From contig NZ_JBHULM010000007.1 in the NCBI RefSeq assembly GCF_042684485.1, positions 124,001 through 188,000 on the forward strand: a stretch of 64,000 nucleotides of DNA, given 5' to 3'. Below the pieces are notes generated by a model. The model ran no database searches, was not told the origin of the DNA, and worked only from the letters and a program-made list of their open reading frames with translations. Made by a program: the position numbers and the translations under genes. Origin of the DNA: Oceanihabitans gracilariae (lineage in GTDB: Bacteria > Bacteroidota > Bacteroidia > Flavobacteriales > Flavobacteriaceae). Positions 8,396 to 17,630 of the stretch are shown piece by piece. Positions within the stretch are counted from its first letter, which is position 1. The number at the start of each line of letters is the position of its first letter.

Positions 8396-8612
8396 AACTT
8401 ATTTATAGGAGTGAATAACCAACACTTTATTTCTATTATAGGCTGTATAAAAGTACTTTATACTTAAGCAGTTATTAATTATCAATCTAAAAAAATACAA
8501 AGTCCCTAAATAGGTAATTAGCTGACATATAGTCTAATATAGGATTTTTTTTTCTTTTGTTTATATAGGAAAATTAAAAAAAGAGAAGTTGTGTTCTTTT
8601 TATTTGTAATAA
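8396..8612. repeat. Junction element copy 4 (right end lost, subtype A)
   Basis: It is nearly identical to copy 3 from AACTTATTTATAGGAGTG to AGAGAAGTTGTGTT, then diverges abruptly. The missing right third and the attC-like site normally following it are replaced by the plus-strand histidine kinase region. The rest of the gap 8203-8709 shows only AT-rich sequence upstream of the kinase. Confidence 0.7.
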
Positions 8613-8709
8613 GCTTTTACATTATACTTTTTTTAACAAGCAGAATAATTAAGTCCGTAGTAATATTCTTATATTTCGTGTATTCCTAAAACATAATTAA
8701 ACAGTTTAC

Positions 8710-9924
8710 ATGATAACACCTGAACTTCCTGAAAATGAATATGAAAGGCAATTAGAAGTCAATAAGTATCAACTATTAGATACTTTACCTGAAGAGAGCT
8801 ATGATAATATCACTGCTTTGATGGCCTATATATGTGATGTTCCAATTTCATTAGTTACATTGTTAGATAATAATCGTAATTTTTTAAAATCACATCATGG
8901 TGTGCCATTCAATGAATCGCCAAGAGAAATTTCTTTTTGTGGTCATGCTATTAATTCTGAGGAGTTAATTACTATAGTTGAAGATTCTAGAAAAGATGAA
9001 CGATTTCATGATAACCCATTAGTAACTGATTATCAGGCCGTTTTTTATGCTGGTGCAACATTAATAAACTCTGAAGGCTATAAGCTAGGAACCCTTTGTG
9101 TTTATGATACTAAACCAAGAATTCTCACAAGTGAACAGAAAAATGCTCTATTAGCTATGTCAAAGCAAGTAACTAATTTGTTTGAGCAAAGATATCAAAA
9201 CATAAAACTTATCGAATTACAGGAAAGTTTGAAAAAACGAAATGAAGATTTGAAAAAGTTTGCTAATGTTGTTTCACATGATCTTAAATCTCCATTAGCG
9301 AATATTATTTCTTTAACGGAATTACTTGAGGAAGAAAATAAGGGGAAATTAGATGAAGAATCTAGACAATATTTGGAATATTTAAAATCTTCTTCTAATT
9401 CTTTAAAGAATTATGTTGACGGATTATTAAATTTCTACCAAAGTGATGAATTACTTAAGAATAGAACGCAAGACATTTTGATTCAAGATATTTTTAAAGA
9501 ACTAAAAAATATAACAGACTCAGATGAAAGAGTTTCTTTTCATATAAAAGGAAATTGTAAGGTAATAATAACAAATAAATCAGCTTTAATGCAGGTGTTA
9601 ATTAACTTGGTTACTAATGCCATAAAATATAATAGCAAGCCTCAAGCTGAAATTGAAATTGATATATCAGAGAATGAGTTTCAATATAAATTATCAGTTA
9701 GCGATAATGGAGATGGAATTCCTAAAGAATTCATTAATAATATTTTTAATCTTTTTAGTGTAGTAGGAGTTGAAGATAAGGATGGAAATATTGGTACAGG
9801 TATTGGATTAGCTTCTGTAAAGAAAATTATTGTTAGCTTAGGAGGAGAGATAAATGTTGAATCTAAATTAGAAGAAGGTAGTGTATTTACATTTACAATT
9901 TCTAAAAAAAAACAAGCATCATAA
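8710..9924 (+). CDS. GAF-domain sensor histidine kinase
   Basis: The product has 404 residues. An N-terminal GAF domain (about 20-160, with SFCGHAI and AGATLINSEGYKLGTLCVYD) is followed by a short coiled coil. A HisKA domain has phosphoacceptor His190 in VVSHDLKSPL. The HATPase_c domain shows the N box NLVTNAIKYN, G1 DNGDGIP and G2 GTGIGLASVK. It has no transmembrane segment, so it is probably a cytoplasmic sensor. No response regulator is adjacent. It is the only gene reading rightwards in the array and follows a broken junction element. GAF-HK proteins of this type are usual chromosomal genes in Flavobacteriaceae, so it may be an insertion rather than cassette cargo. Confidence 0.85.
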   Translation: MITPELPENEYERQLEVNKYQLLDTLPEESYDNITALMAYICDVPISLVTLLDNNRNFLKSHHGVPFNESPREISFCGHAINSEELITIVEDSRKDERFHDNPLVTDYQAVFYAGATLINSEGYKLGTLCVYDTKPRILTSEQKNALLAMSKQVTNLFEQRYQNIKLIELQESLKKRNEDLKKFANVVSHDLKSPLANIISLTELLEEENKGKLDEESRQYLEYLKSSSNSLKNYVDGLLNFYQSDELLKNRTQDILIQDIFKELKNITDSDERVSFHIKGNCKVIITNKSALMQVLINLVTNAIKYNSKPQAEIEIDISENEFQYKLSVSDNGDGIPKEFINNIFNLFSVVGVEDKDGNIGTGIGLASVKKIIVSLGGEINVESKLEEGSVFTFTISKKKQAS

Positions 9925-9936
9925 TTTAAAATAATT

Positions 9937-10069
9937 GTTTACAACATGTTTGTGTATGGAAACTAGCATGTTTAAGCTTTAGTAAACATTCACGTGCCAG
10001 AGAAGTTTCTGATAGGAAATTTGGAGTAAACCTGAACCAATCAATTAATTATGCACGTTGTTGCCAGTA
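9937..10069 (-). repeat. attC-like site 7 (diverged)
   Basis: It runs from GTTTACAAC to GTTGTTGCCAGT. The outer arms ATGTTTGTGTATGG and ATTATGCACGTTG are conserved. The middle is diverged, with only a weak stem around AGTTTCTGATAGGAAATTT. The end overlaps the last codons of the MutS-like gene, whose stop lies inside the site. Confidence 0.6.
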
Positions 10070-11718
10070 GTATTTTTTGCTAAATATGTTTTATCTAATT
10101 CTTTGGCTATTTCGATTGCTTCTTTCACAACCTCTTTTGGGTAATCGTTAATTTCAAGTATTCTAATTGCATTTCTGTTTTTTAATTTTCCACCTTTTAG
10201 TTTGTAATCAAATCCAACGGTTTTGTCATTTACCGTTTCGCTAAAATGATACAGTTCATATTCGCCAGAAAGCATATCTGTTAATTCTATGTCGTGCGTT
10301 GAAACCAATATTTTATTGTTATTCTTTGTTAAAGCAGATAAAACAGATTTTCCAGCAGAAATACGTTCTACTGTATTTGTGCCTTTAAATATTTCATCTA
10401 AAAGAAAGAGGTTTTTATTCCCATTTTCACTCTCTTTAAGCATCTCCTTAATGGTTAATACTTCTTCAAAATAATAACTTTTATCATTCATTAAATCATC
10501 ACTTATTCTAATGGCTGAAAACACTTTTAATAAAGGAAAACTCATTGATTTTGCAAAACAAGTATTAATTGTAAATCCAGTTATTACATTCAGGCCAATA
10601 GCACGAATAAAAGAAGTTTTTCCAGACATATTTGAACCTGTAAGAAGTATAGATTTTTCAGCTATTTCAATGCTGTTAGTTGTGCAATTAAAAATTAAAG
10701 GATGACTGATATCTTTAACAATGATTTTATCTGCATCATTAATACTTGGCAAACAGAATGTTTTAACTCCGTTTCTTAAAGACGCTATTGAAATTAGCAT
10801 ATCAACATGCCCAACAAACTTAAAAACGTTTTCTATGTTGTCTCTTTTGTTATTTAACCTTTTTAAAACACTAAATAATAATAAAGGCTCAAGCAAAAAC
10901 ATTGTTTTAAAAATCTCAAAAACAAACCAAGCTAAGATTTCAAATTCTCCTTGTAGTTTGGCTTCAAGTGAAAAAAATGACATTCTATTTTTAACTTCAT
11001 TTATTAATTTGATGGACTTTGGTAAGTCAGGATTTATTTTTTTAAATAATGGTATTGTAAATAAATGAGAAGCGACATTATTAAGCCTTAAAAGTTGTGG
11101 AATTGAACTTACATACTGAACTAAATTATTTTTATTCCAATAATGTAGCACAAAATTCACACAGAAGACACCTAATAAAACAATGAAAAATATAGGATTG
11201 AAAAAGGCGAAAATCAATGATACTAAACTTGTAAACGACAATAATTTTATGACAAAAAACCATTTTGGTGCATTAATATGCTCTTCTTGAAATAATGTAG
11301 TTATGTAGTAAGCGTCTTCATGTTTTAGTTTTTCCAACTTTTTTTGAACCGAAATTCTTAATTCTGGATTTTTCGATAATTCCGTTATTATTTCTTCGTT
11401 CCGCTTGGTTTGCTTTTCATTTACTTTTATTGTGCGAAGATTATTGTAAAAATATTGTTGCCCAACTTTTGAATTAGTTCGGTCAAGAAACATAAATAAG
11501 TCATCAAAATCTAAATCGTTGCAGGTTTTGTCTGATAATACTTGATGAGCTTTTGAATTGTCTTTTTTTCTGAAGTATTTTTCTATGCTGTCAAAGTCAA
11601 AGGATTCATCTTTAAGTTTTCCAAATGATTCTTTTAACCTCTGATTTCTCTCTTTTTTTTTATTGAATTTTAGTTGAGAAAAAGTGTATTTAATTTGAAA
11701 TATTATGTCTTTTATCAT
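10045..11718 (-). CDS. Membrane-associated MutS-related ATPase
   Basis: The product has 557 residues. The C-terminal MutS ATPase domain has Walker A GSNMSGKTS (Lys367), the Walker B region NLFLLDEIFKG (about 445-455) and VSTHD. The DNA-clamp-like middle is reduced, and two hydrophobic helices near residues 150-190 (SLVSLIFAFFNPIFFIVLLG) suggest membrane attachment. There is no mismatch-recognition domain, so it is not MutS1. Related proteins are common in Bacteroidota and uncharacterised. The last residues (TTGNNVHN) are encoded inside site 7, as if the reading frame acquired a new end when the cassette formed or moved. Confidence 0.8.
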   Translation of the reverse strand: MIKDIIFQIKYTFSQLKFNKKKERNQRLKESFGKLKDESFDFDSIEKYFRKKDNSKAHQVLSDKTCNDLDFDDLFMFLDRTNSKVGQQYFYNNLRTIKVNEKQTKRNEEIITELSKNPELRISVQKKLEKLKHEDAYYITTLFQEEHINAPKWFFVIKLLSFTSLVSLIFAFFNPIFFIVLLGVFCVNFVLHYWNKNNLVQYVSSIPQLLRLNNVASHLFTIPLFKKINPDLPKSIKLINEVKNRMSFFSLEAKLQGEFEILAWFVFEIFKTMFLLEPLLLFSVLKRLNNKRDNIENVFKFVGHVDMLISIASLRNGVKTFCLPSINDADKIIVKDISHPLIFNCTTNSIEIAEKSILLTGSNMSGKTSFIRAIGLNVITGFTINTCFAKSMSFPLLKVFSAIRISDDLMNDKSYYFEEVLTIKEMLKESENGNKNLFLLDEIFKGTNTVERISAGKSVLSALTKNNNKILVSTHDIELTDMLSGEYELYHFSETVNDKTVGFDYKLKGGKLKNRNAIRILEINDYPKEVVKEAIEIAKELDKTYLAKNTTGNNVHN

Positions 11719-11788
11719 TAAATAATTAGTGTAGAGTTTCTATTTAATGTTACAAAAAATATTTAGTTTATTGTTTATCTGGTGAATT

Positions 11789-11842
11789 TTAACGAAGTAT
11801 TTTGCATTACTTTCAACTTGTTAGTATATGGTTGTCACTCAT
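11789..11842 (-). repeat. Degenerate attC-like site 8
   Basis: A short stretch between two genes runs from TTAACGAAG to GTATATGGTTGTCACTC. It keeps the outer-arm look (GTATATGG, GTTG) but lacks the covarying stem and the GTTGC/GCAAC hairpin. It may be a site with a large internal deletion. The end GTTGTCAC only partly matches the cassette start GTAGCAC at 12081-12075. Confidence 0.35.
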
Positions 11843-12059
11843 TTTCTGTTTTTAAATATTTTCTAAATTTCAGAATTTTCATTCCAGAAAATAATATAAA
11901 TACGAACCCTAAAACGCATCCAAAAAGACTGATAGTTTGCGGTGTTGGTCTTTTACTGCCTAAACGATGAAACAATAGCGCAACTATAAAAATCACTATA
12001 CCAATCAGAAAAGGTGTGAATAAATTTCGCCAAGTTTTTTTAATATTTTCTTCTGTCAT
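11835..12059 (-). CDS. Small two-helix membrane protein
   Basis: The product has 74 residues. Helix 1 is FLIGIVIFIVALLFHRLG (about 17-34) and helix 2 is TISLFGCVLGFVFILFSGMK (about 42-61), with charged ends (MTEENIKKTWRN and RKYLKTENE). Its upstream sequence GTAGCACATTTGAGGAAACA resembles the start region of the cassette at 297-1002 (GTAGCACATTTGAGAAACG), so the two cassettes share an origin at their 5' ends. The function is unknown. Confidence 0.5.
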   Translation of the reverse strand: MTEENIKKTWRNLFTPFLIGIVIFIVALLFHRLGSKRPTPQTISLFGCVLGFVFILFSGMKILKFRKYLKTENE

Positions 12060-12074
12060 TGTGTTTCCTCAAAT

Positions 12075-12190
12075 GTGCTACGGTTTAGTATAATAATAGT
12101 AGCGTGTTTAAGCACTAAAGTTAGCAATTAAATCACAGATAGAAAGTCTGTGAGGATTAGCAATGTATTATATACTTTGTTACCCAACGT
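12075..12190 (-). repeat. attC-like cassette recombination site 9
   Basis: It runs from GTGCTACGG to GTTACCCAACG. The right end AACGTTGGGTAAC matches its cassette start GTTACCCAACATT (12855-12843) at 12 of 13 positions. The internal arm is shortened (GCGTGTTTAAGCACTAAAG) and the terminal stem imperfect (AAAGTCTGTGAGGATT). Confidence 0.7.
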
Positions 12191-12211
12191 TATTATTCAG
12201 TTCTTAATTTA

Positions 12212-12826
12212 TTAAAAATAATATCCAAGTGATAAGCTAATCATTGAGTTTTTGTATTTAGCATCTTTAATTACTTGAGTTAAACCAAAATTATACCTAG
12301 TCTGTATAATTAAATTACTTTCAAATTTATAGCTAAAACCTCCAGTTAGAGCAAAATCAATTGATTGTATATTATCAAATTCAACTTCATCTCCATTTTC
12401 ACCATTGCTTATTCCATCATCAATTTCAACTTTATCATTTATTAGAAAACCGATTTGAGGACCAAAATCAACACTCATTTTTTTTAAGAAATAAATTTTT
12501 CCTTGTATAGGAATATCGATGTAGTCTAAAGTAGTTACATAATAGGTTTTAAGATGATTATTTGGATATGGTAAGTTTTGGTTAATAGAAAAATTTCCAC
12601 CACGTCTATTATAAACAATTTCTCCTTGTACTGAAACTAAATCAGATATTTTTAGTTCAGACATTGCTCCTATGTTAAAACCTATTCTTGAAGTAAAAGT
12701 GCTTTCTCCAGAACGAAATCCAGAAAAGTTCACTCCAGCTTTTGCTCCGAAATTAATATTTTTTTGAGCAAAGGCATTCATTCCAAATAGTGTTATAATC
12801 ACTAATGTTAGTTTTTTTAACTTCAT
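12212..12826 (-). CDS. Outer-membrane beta-barrel (PorT-like) protein
   Basis: The product has 204 residues. The signal peptide is MKLKKLTLVIITLFGMNAFAQ. The mature part begins INFGAKAGVNFSGF, shows alternating strands (GFNIGAMSELKISDLVSVQG, VDFGPQIGFLIN, FALTGGFSYKF) and ends SLSLGYYF with a terminal aromatic. That fits an eight-stranded outer-membrane barrel of the porin/PorT family. No enzymatic motif is seen. It is the single gene of its cassette, and its end words match at 12 of 13 positions. Confidence 0.8.
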   Translation of the reverse strand: MKLKKLTLVIITLFGMNAFAQKNINFGAKAGVNFSGFRSGESTFTSRIGFNIGAMSELKISDLVSVQGEIVYNRRGGNFSINQNLPYPNNHLKTYYVTTLDYIDIPIQGKIYFLKKMSVDFGPQIGFLINDKVEIDDGISNGENGDEVEFDNIQSIDFALTGGFSYKFESNLIIQTRYNFGLTQVIKDAKYKNSMISLSLGYYF

Positions 12827-12845
12827 AATTTTGTTCTTCAGTTAA

Positions 12846-12985
12846 TGTTGGGTAACGTGTTTGTATATGGTTTGTTGCGTGGTTTAAGCACTAATTTAGT
12901 AAATAATTACCGACCAAGAAAGTCCGCGAGGACTTTCGTAAGTAGGCGAGAAGCTAGCAATAAATTATATACGGTGTTGGGCTTT
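12846..12985 (-). repeat. attC-like cassette recombination site 10
   Basis: It runs from TGTTGGGTAAC to GTGTTGGGCTT. The terminal stem is perfect (GAAAGTCC-gcga-GGACTTTC), followed by GTAAGTAGGCGAGAAG. The right end AAGCCCAAC matches the RT cassette start GTTGGGCTT (16371-16363). Confidence 0.78.
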
Positions 12986-12994
12986 CGTACTTTT

Positions 12995-15900
12995 TCACGT
13001 AATATTTTTGTTTTTAATTCTTTTCAAAACCTCTTCAATTGAAAAATTCGGCGGTAATGGTTTGAAATTTTTATTTGATACAGAGAATTTTTTGCGTTGA
13101 AACTCTCTCAATTTTGGGATGTTCAATTTTGAAACAAGAATAGCATCATTTGTACCTCCTTTTAGTCTCAATAAATCCTTTCTAGCTGTTTCCGTTGGTT
13201 GAGTTAATCTGGTGTCTCCAAACTGGCTTGTATTGACTTGAGCGACATAGCAATGCAAATCTCTTGCGCTTGCTTCAATTATATTTGAGAAATATGGAGT
13301 GTCCTTGTTCCATTCTAATGCGATTAGTAAATCAATTTTACTTCTTAGTAAGCTTCTATGTTCCAAATCTGCTAATTCAAAACAATAGAATACTGAAAAG
13401 TAGATGTTTTTCCAATTGAAAATATCATATCTGCTTATGCTTGGCTTTGGTACATTTAAATGATTTTGAGAAATTAAATGTTCTTCAACTGGAGCATAAT
13501 GATTTTTGAGTCTGAAAACTATGGTAGCATCTTTTATACCATTAACTTCAACTGGAAGTATGGTAGCCACAAAATTAAAGGCTGTTTTGTTAGAAATAAT
13601 ATGTTCTAGTCCGGAAATTACAAGAGTTTGATTTTTTTGCGAATAACGAGCTAAACTAGGAAGTAAGTTTATTGGGATAAAAAACTCGGGAAATAAGACC
13701 ATATCTGAGTTTTCTTTTCTAGCTTGGTTTAAAATTAAAGCTAAGCGTTGGTATCTTTCAATAGATAAATTTGGTTCATTTCTAACGCCTTTGACAATAT
13801 TACTTTCTATTACTTCTGTATTGGCAAATGAAATACTAGGTTCCTTAATTTTATCTTTAGAATTAATGCGGAATTCCTTTATTTGATTTTGGTGCTCTAA
13901 ATTATCGCTTCTATCTCTATTTACTAAATCATAGAAGCTTGATTTCAATTTTTTATCATTTAAAATGTAATGAGGTAAATGATTTGAATTTCCTTTTAGA
14001 TAAATATCAAAAGCATAATCTAAATAATATTCCTCTTTTTTAATTTCTGTGTCTGTAGCTAAATCTTTTTCAGTTTTTATTTTAGGGCCTAATATATCCG
14101 TCAAAGGATATCCGTTTTTTTCTTTACATTTTGATTTATCGAATTTAGAAAGCTCTGTAAAAGTTGAAGCAAAACAACATTCCCAAAATTTTATCGGTCT
14201 TGGCGAATTTTCTATAAGTTTTTCATCCAATTCGAAAGATTCAATTTCGAGTTGAAGTTTTAGTAAATTACTAAACCCTCTTTTAGAATCTTTTGTATAG
14301 TTTAATAATGGAGTAGAAACATATTGATGCCTAATCATATTTGTTTCTCTAAATCTATTCTGCCAAACTGAATTTGATTTCGTGATTTCGTTGTTATTCA
14401 AATAATAAACTAAAAGAGAATTTGATAGTTCAATTGTTTTGAATTCAAAATGACGTTCAATATCTCTACTTTGATTTAAAAACATTGGATTCAGTGAAAT
14501 AGTTAATTCGTGAGCACAATCTAAATACTCAGCCATTGAATTTTGAACAAGATTATATTCAACTTTAGTGTTTTCTATAAAATGAATATCTTTTTTTCCA
14601 ATTTTGTCAATTTGTTCTGCGCAATGAATATAAAAATCGATGTACGATTTAGGTTCTTTATTGACTAAAAAATAAGTAAAAACTCTTTCCCATAAACGAT
14701 AAAACTCGAGACAAGTAGAGCCTTTGAAAAATTTAAGAACTTGATTTTTTTCTTTCTCAGAAATACTTCGTTCGTGATTTAAAGAGCTGAATATTTGATT
14801 GGAAAGAAATAAAGTCAAACCATATCTATTTTCTTTATAATCTTGTAGAGTTTTAATTTTTCCTTCTGTTCCATTGTAATCTAAATGATACGCACTTGAT
14901 TCAAATTCCCCTAATGAATTGTCGTGACTTGGTAAATCACGAAACTCACTCGTTCTTTCTTCTAACTCTCTCTTTAATTTATTTATTACCATATCTGATT
15001 CTTCCGAATCAAAATAGTAAAGAAGTGTTTTCTCGCTTTGACAGAACAACGACTTCTTCCCATTTATTTTAAAAACTCTTCCTTTAGAATTACTTGAATT
15101 TGAAGAAAAAGGAGAGTCAACAAGGTTTATTAACGGGCTAAGATTTGAAATGATATATTTTTCAATTTCATTAAGAGTATCTTCTTCGAAGGTGATTTTA
15201 TAATGAATATTATTTTTACTGTTATATTTTTTCTTAATCCTCTTCTTATAATCATTAAATGAAAATTTAAACTCTTCATTCAATTCTTCATTGTTTGAAT
15301 TTGGATTTGGGTCAGCAAGAACTAGTAAAATATCGTCAACATATCTCCCATAATATGCAGGTTTGTATTTCTCTACTATTCTTTTATCAAAGTCTTTTAA
15401 GTAATCATTTGCAAGAACAAAAGATGATAAAAGACCTATAGGTAATATAAATTCTTGAAGTTCATTTTCTTCATTACGTTCTAATTCATTTGAGAAATTA
15501 TATGGTTGTTCATATTGTAACGAGATTTTCTCTGTATAAATATGATGAATTTTCAAAAACAACTTATTTAGATTATTGTGAGCTAGCTTATAATGAGTTT
15601 TCTGATCACTATAAATTAAATCATTAGGTATTCTTACAGAATGGAAATAATCTTTAACATCTAAATTTAGAAAAAGAACATCTCTTTCTTTTTTTATTAA
15701 TTCTTGAGCAACATTTACAGAGTCGTCCCTCCATTTTTGATATTGTTTAAAATAGGGTTTAAATAGACCAGAGCCGTGAACAATTGTTTTTTTATCCTTA
15801 CTTAGTAATAATCTATTTCCAATACAATTATCTCCAAGTTTAGAATCAATCTGTACGCCATAATTTATAGTCCAAAGAACAGATAATAGGTGTATTTCGA

Positions 15901-16324
15901 TTGGAGCATCTATAAAAGCTGTAAGTCTATTTATTGGATATTCTTTCTCAACTCTTTGGTTTGTGATGAAATTATCTGCTATTTCAGTTTTCTCATATTT
16001 TTTCGGATAGATATTTGCATCTATTTTATTGAGAAAAAAATCAAAAAATTCTGATGAGCTGTGAAAGTTATTCAATTCATCTGTAAAGATTTGAAGTTTA
16101 CTGTCAATTGATTGAGGAACACCAAAATCGTTTTTAAAAATATTCAGTTCATCTTCTATTTGGTATGGTTTTTCGCTTCCTCTGAATAATGAATTAAAAT
16201 CTTTAGTCAAATTAGTCTCAAACTCAACTAATTTTCGCCTTAAAATGATATCTGTATTGTCGTAGTAGATATAAGTTTTCAGTCTCTTATATGCATCCTT
16301 TATATCTCTTAATTCAAATTTCAT
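12995..16324 (-). CDS. Reverse transcriptase-nitrilase fusion (defence-associated RT, DRT1/UG1- or UG5-like)
   Basis: The product has 1109 residues. The RT domain lies in the N-terminal third: FLNLDVKDYFHSV (about 218-230) supplies the first catalytic Asp, ILPIGLLSSFVLAN is motif B-like, and GRYVDDILL carries Asp330 and Asp331. A helical region (about 450-800) follows. The C-terminal 290 residues are a carbon-nitrogen hydrolase domain with the expected Glu-Lys-Cys triad: Glu880 in LFPEFF, Lys940 in RLKNHYAP and Cys981 in FYCFEL. Defence RTs of the DRT1 (UG1) type, and UG5, carry this RT-nitrilase layout and protect against phages (family knowledge). Which subgroup this belongs to needs a tree. 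It is the only gene of its cassette, with a complete junction element directly upstream. Confidence 0.9.
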   Translation of the reverse strand: MKFELRDIKDAYKRLKTYIYYDNTDIILRRKLVEFETNLTKDFNSLFRGSEKPYQIEDELNIFKNDFGVPQSIDSKLQIFTDELNNFHSSSEFFDFFLNKIDANIYPKKYEKTEIADNFITNQRVEKEYPINRLTAFIDAPIEIHLLSVLWTINYGVQIDSKLGDNCIGNRLLLSKDKKTIVHGSGLFKPYFKQYQKWRDDSVNVAQELIKKERDVLFLNLDVKDYFHSVRIPNDLIYSDQKTHYKLAHNNLNKLFLKIHHIYTEKISLQYEQPYNFSNELERNEENELQEFILPIGLLSSFVLANDYLKDFDKRIVEKYKPAYYGRYVDDILLVLADPNPNSNNEELNEEFKFSFNDYKKRIKKKYNSKNNIHYKITFEEDTLNEIEKYIISNLSPLINLVDSPFSSNSSNSKGRVFKINGKKSLFCQSEKTLLYYFDSEESDMVINKLKRELEERTSEFRDLPSHDNSLGEFESSAYHLDYNGTEGKIKTLQDYKENRYGLTLFLSNQIFSSLNHERSISEKEKNQVLKFFKGSTCLEFYRLWERVFTYFLVNKEPKSYIDFYIHCAEQIDKIGKKDIHFIENTKVEYNLVQNSMAEYLDCAHELTISLNPMFLNQSRDIERHFEFKTIELSNSLLVYYLNNNEITKSNSVWQNRFRETNMIRHQYVSTPLLNYTKDSKRGFSNLLKLQLEIESFELDEKLIENSPRPIKFWECCFASTFTELSKFDKSKCKEKNGYPLTDILGPKIKTEKDLATDTEIKKEEYYLDYAFDIYLKGNSNHLPHYILNDKKLKSSFYDLVNRDRSDNLEHQNQIKEFRINSKDKIKEPSISFANTEVIESNIVKGVRNEPNLSIERYQRLALILNQARKENSDMVLFPEFFIPINLLPSLARYSQKNQTLVISGLEHIISNKTAFNFVATILPVEVNGIKDATIVFRLKNHYAPVEEHLISQNHLNVPKPSISRYDIFNWKNIYFSVFYCFELADLEHRSLLRSKIDLLIALEWNKDTPYFSNIIEASARDLHCYVAQVNTSQFGDTRLTQPTETARKDLLRLKGGTNDAILVSKLNIPKLREFQRKKFSVSNKNFKPLPPNFSIEEVLKRIKNKNIT

Positions 16325-16368
16325 CTATATTTTTAATTTATGTTCGAGTGTTTTTCAGTATGAAGCCC

Positions 16369-16692
16369 AACTTATTTATATACGTGTATAACCAACCCTT
16401 TATTTCTATTATAGGTTGTATACAAGTGCTTTATACTAAAGTAGTTATTAATTGAAAGAATCTAAAGCAATATAAAGATTTTAGAAAGTCGATTAATTAA
16501 TAGCGCAAGCAATATAAGAAATTTCTCTATTTTATATAAAGCCAAAAACTAAAAAAATAGAAGTTGGGTTGCTTTTTTATTTCAATAGTTATAATACTAT
16601 ATTCTAGTTGAGAATAGGGTATAGGTGTGCTATGTTCTATTAAGTTACATAGAACGACTGAAGAATGCTTTATTAGCTGCTTAGCTTGATTT
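16369..16692. repeat. Junction element copy 5 (complete, subtype B)
   Basis: It runs from AACTTATTTATATACGTG to CTTAGCTTGATTTTAACGG. It is highly similar to copy 6 throughout, including AATAGCGCAAGCAATATAAG and GGGTATAGGTGTGCTATG. The small hairpin is GTTCTAT-taagttac-ATAGAAC. It holds no convincing gene. With site 11 it fills the gap 16,325-16,830 upstream of the RT gene. Confidence 0.8.
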
Positions 16693-16825
16693 TAACGGTC
16701 TAGTGTATGACTTCGTTGCGTGGTTAAGCAACTAAGTTAACAAATAAAAAACCGAATAGAAAATCTGAGAGGATTTTCGTAAGTAGGCTAGAACCAAGCA
16801 ATAAAATATATACGTTGTTGCCCAC
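16693..16825 (-). repeat. attC-like cassette recombination site 11
   Basis: It runs from TAACGGTCTAGTGTATG to GTTGTTGCCCAC. It contains the hairpin GTTGCgtggttaaGCAAC and the terminal stem GAAAATC-tgaga-GGATTTTC with one bulge. The end GGGCAAC matches its cassette start GTTGTCC (17876-17870) with one mismatch. Confidence 0.75.
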
Positions 16826-16830
16826 AGTTT

Positions 16831-17463
16831 TTATAAGAATTTTAAAGAAAACAACCAATTATTTATATCAGCTGCTAATTCCGTTTTGATTAATGGTTGT
16901 TTGTCAATTACTTTAATTAAAACTATGTAAATATGATTGTCTTTGTCAGCAAAAAATATTTCTCCAGTTTCAAATATTTTCTTCGGTTCAATGTCATATT
17001 CACGAGTGTATTTTGTGTAAAAGACTTCAGACTTTTTTTGTACACTTTGTAATTCAAGTGTATTTCCGCTTGACAACGAGCCATAAACCATTCCATTAAG
17101 AATTAAGTTGAAAATTAGGCTACTTGAGTTTTTATTAAATTGTTTTTCTGCTGTTTTAATTACTTGATTGACCATTGTACTATCAATATCAAGACTATTT
17201 AATAACTCTTTTTCGTTATTAATATTTTGATTTACAATATCGAAAATTATTTTTGCAACATCTTTTTTTATCACAACCACATTGATAGAAGAATTGAAAA
17301 TTTCTTCTTTTCCTTCAATTTCAATTTTTAGCGAATCTTTGTATTTAAATTGATGAAATTTATATTCTCTTTTGTAGTTTTTAAATTCAGGATTCTTAAA
17401 AATGCTATCAATCGTAAAACTACTTTTTCTGCCAAACTGAAGTTCTAATGGGTCAATTTCCAA
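16831..17463 (-). CDS. C-terminal part of a frameshifted cassette gene, unknown function
   Basis: From a TTG codon this part encodes 210 residues (MEIDPLELQFGRKSSF, ending NNWLFSLKFL). The same frame stays open for about 70 further codons upstream, to 17,670, with no ATG. That stretch (for example ENDYFDVKQLFLSDNDRNE) continues naturally from the small ORF 17,631-17,843. A lost A in the run at 17,638-17,645 (CCTTTCTC on the plus strand) would restore one gene of about 300 residues: an N-terminal membrane helix, a short coiled coil and this domain. Either the cassette gene is broken or the sequence has an error there. The domain is unrecognised. Confidence 0.6.
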   Translation of the reverse strand: MEIDPLELQFGRKSSFTIDSIFKNPEFKNYKREYKFHQFKYKDSLKIEIEGKEEIFNSSINVVVIKKDVAKIIFDIVNQNINNEKELLNSLDIDSTMVNQVIKTAEKQFNKNSSSLIFNLILNGMVYGSLSSGNTLELQSVQKKSEVFYTKYTREYDIEPKKIFETGEIFFADKDNHIYIVLIKVIDKQPLIKTELAADINNWLFSLKFL

Positions 17464-17630
17464 TCCATTCCTAACAAAAGTTACAGGCGGAATTTGTTTA
17501 TAAGTCCAATTTGTATTTGTTGTGTCGGCATAGAAATTTCCACTCGCTATATAACTAGATTTCGGCGAAGGCTCATTTCTATCATTGTCAGATAGAAATA
17601 ATTGTTTTACATCAAAATAATCGTTTTCTC

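Noticed and set aside
12995..16324. Group II intron or retron reverse transcriptase
   Set aside because: There is no maturase or endonuclease domain, no intron RNA ends and no msr-msd-like sequence next to the gene; the C-terminal nitrilase points to a UG-type RT.
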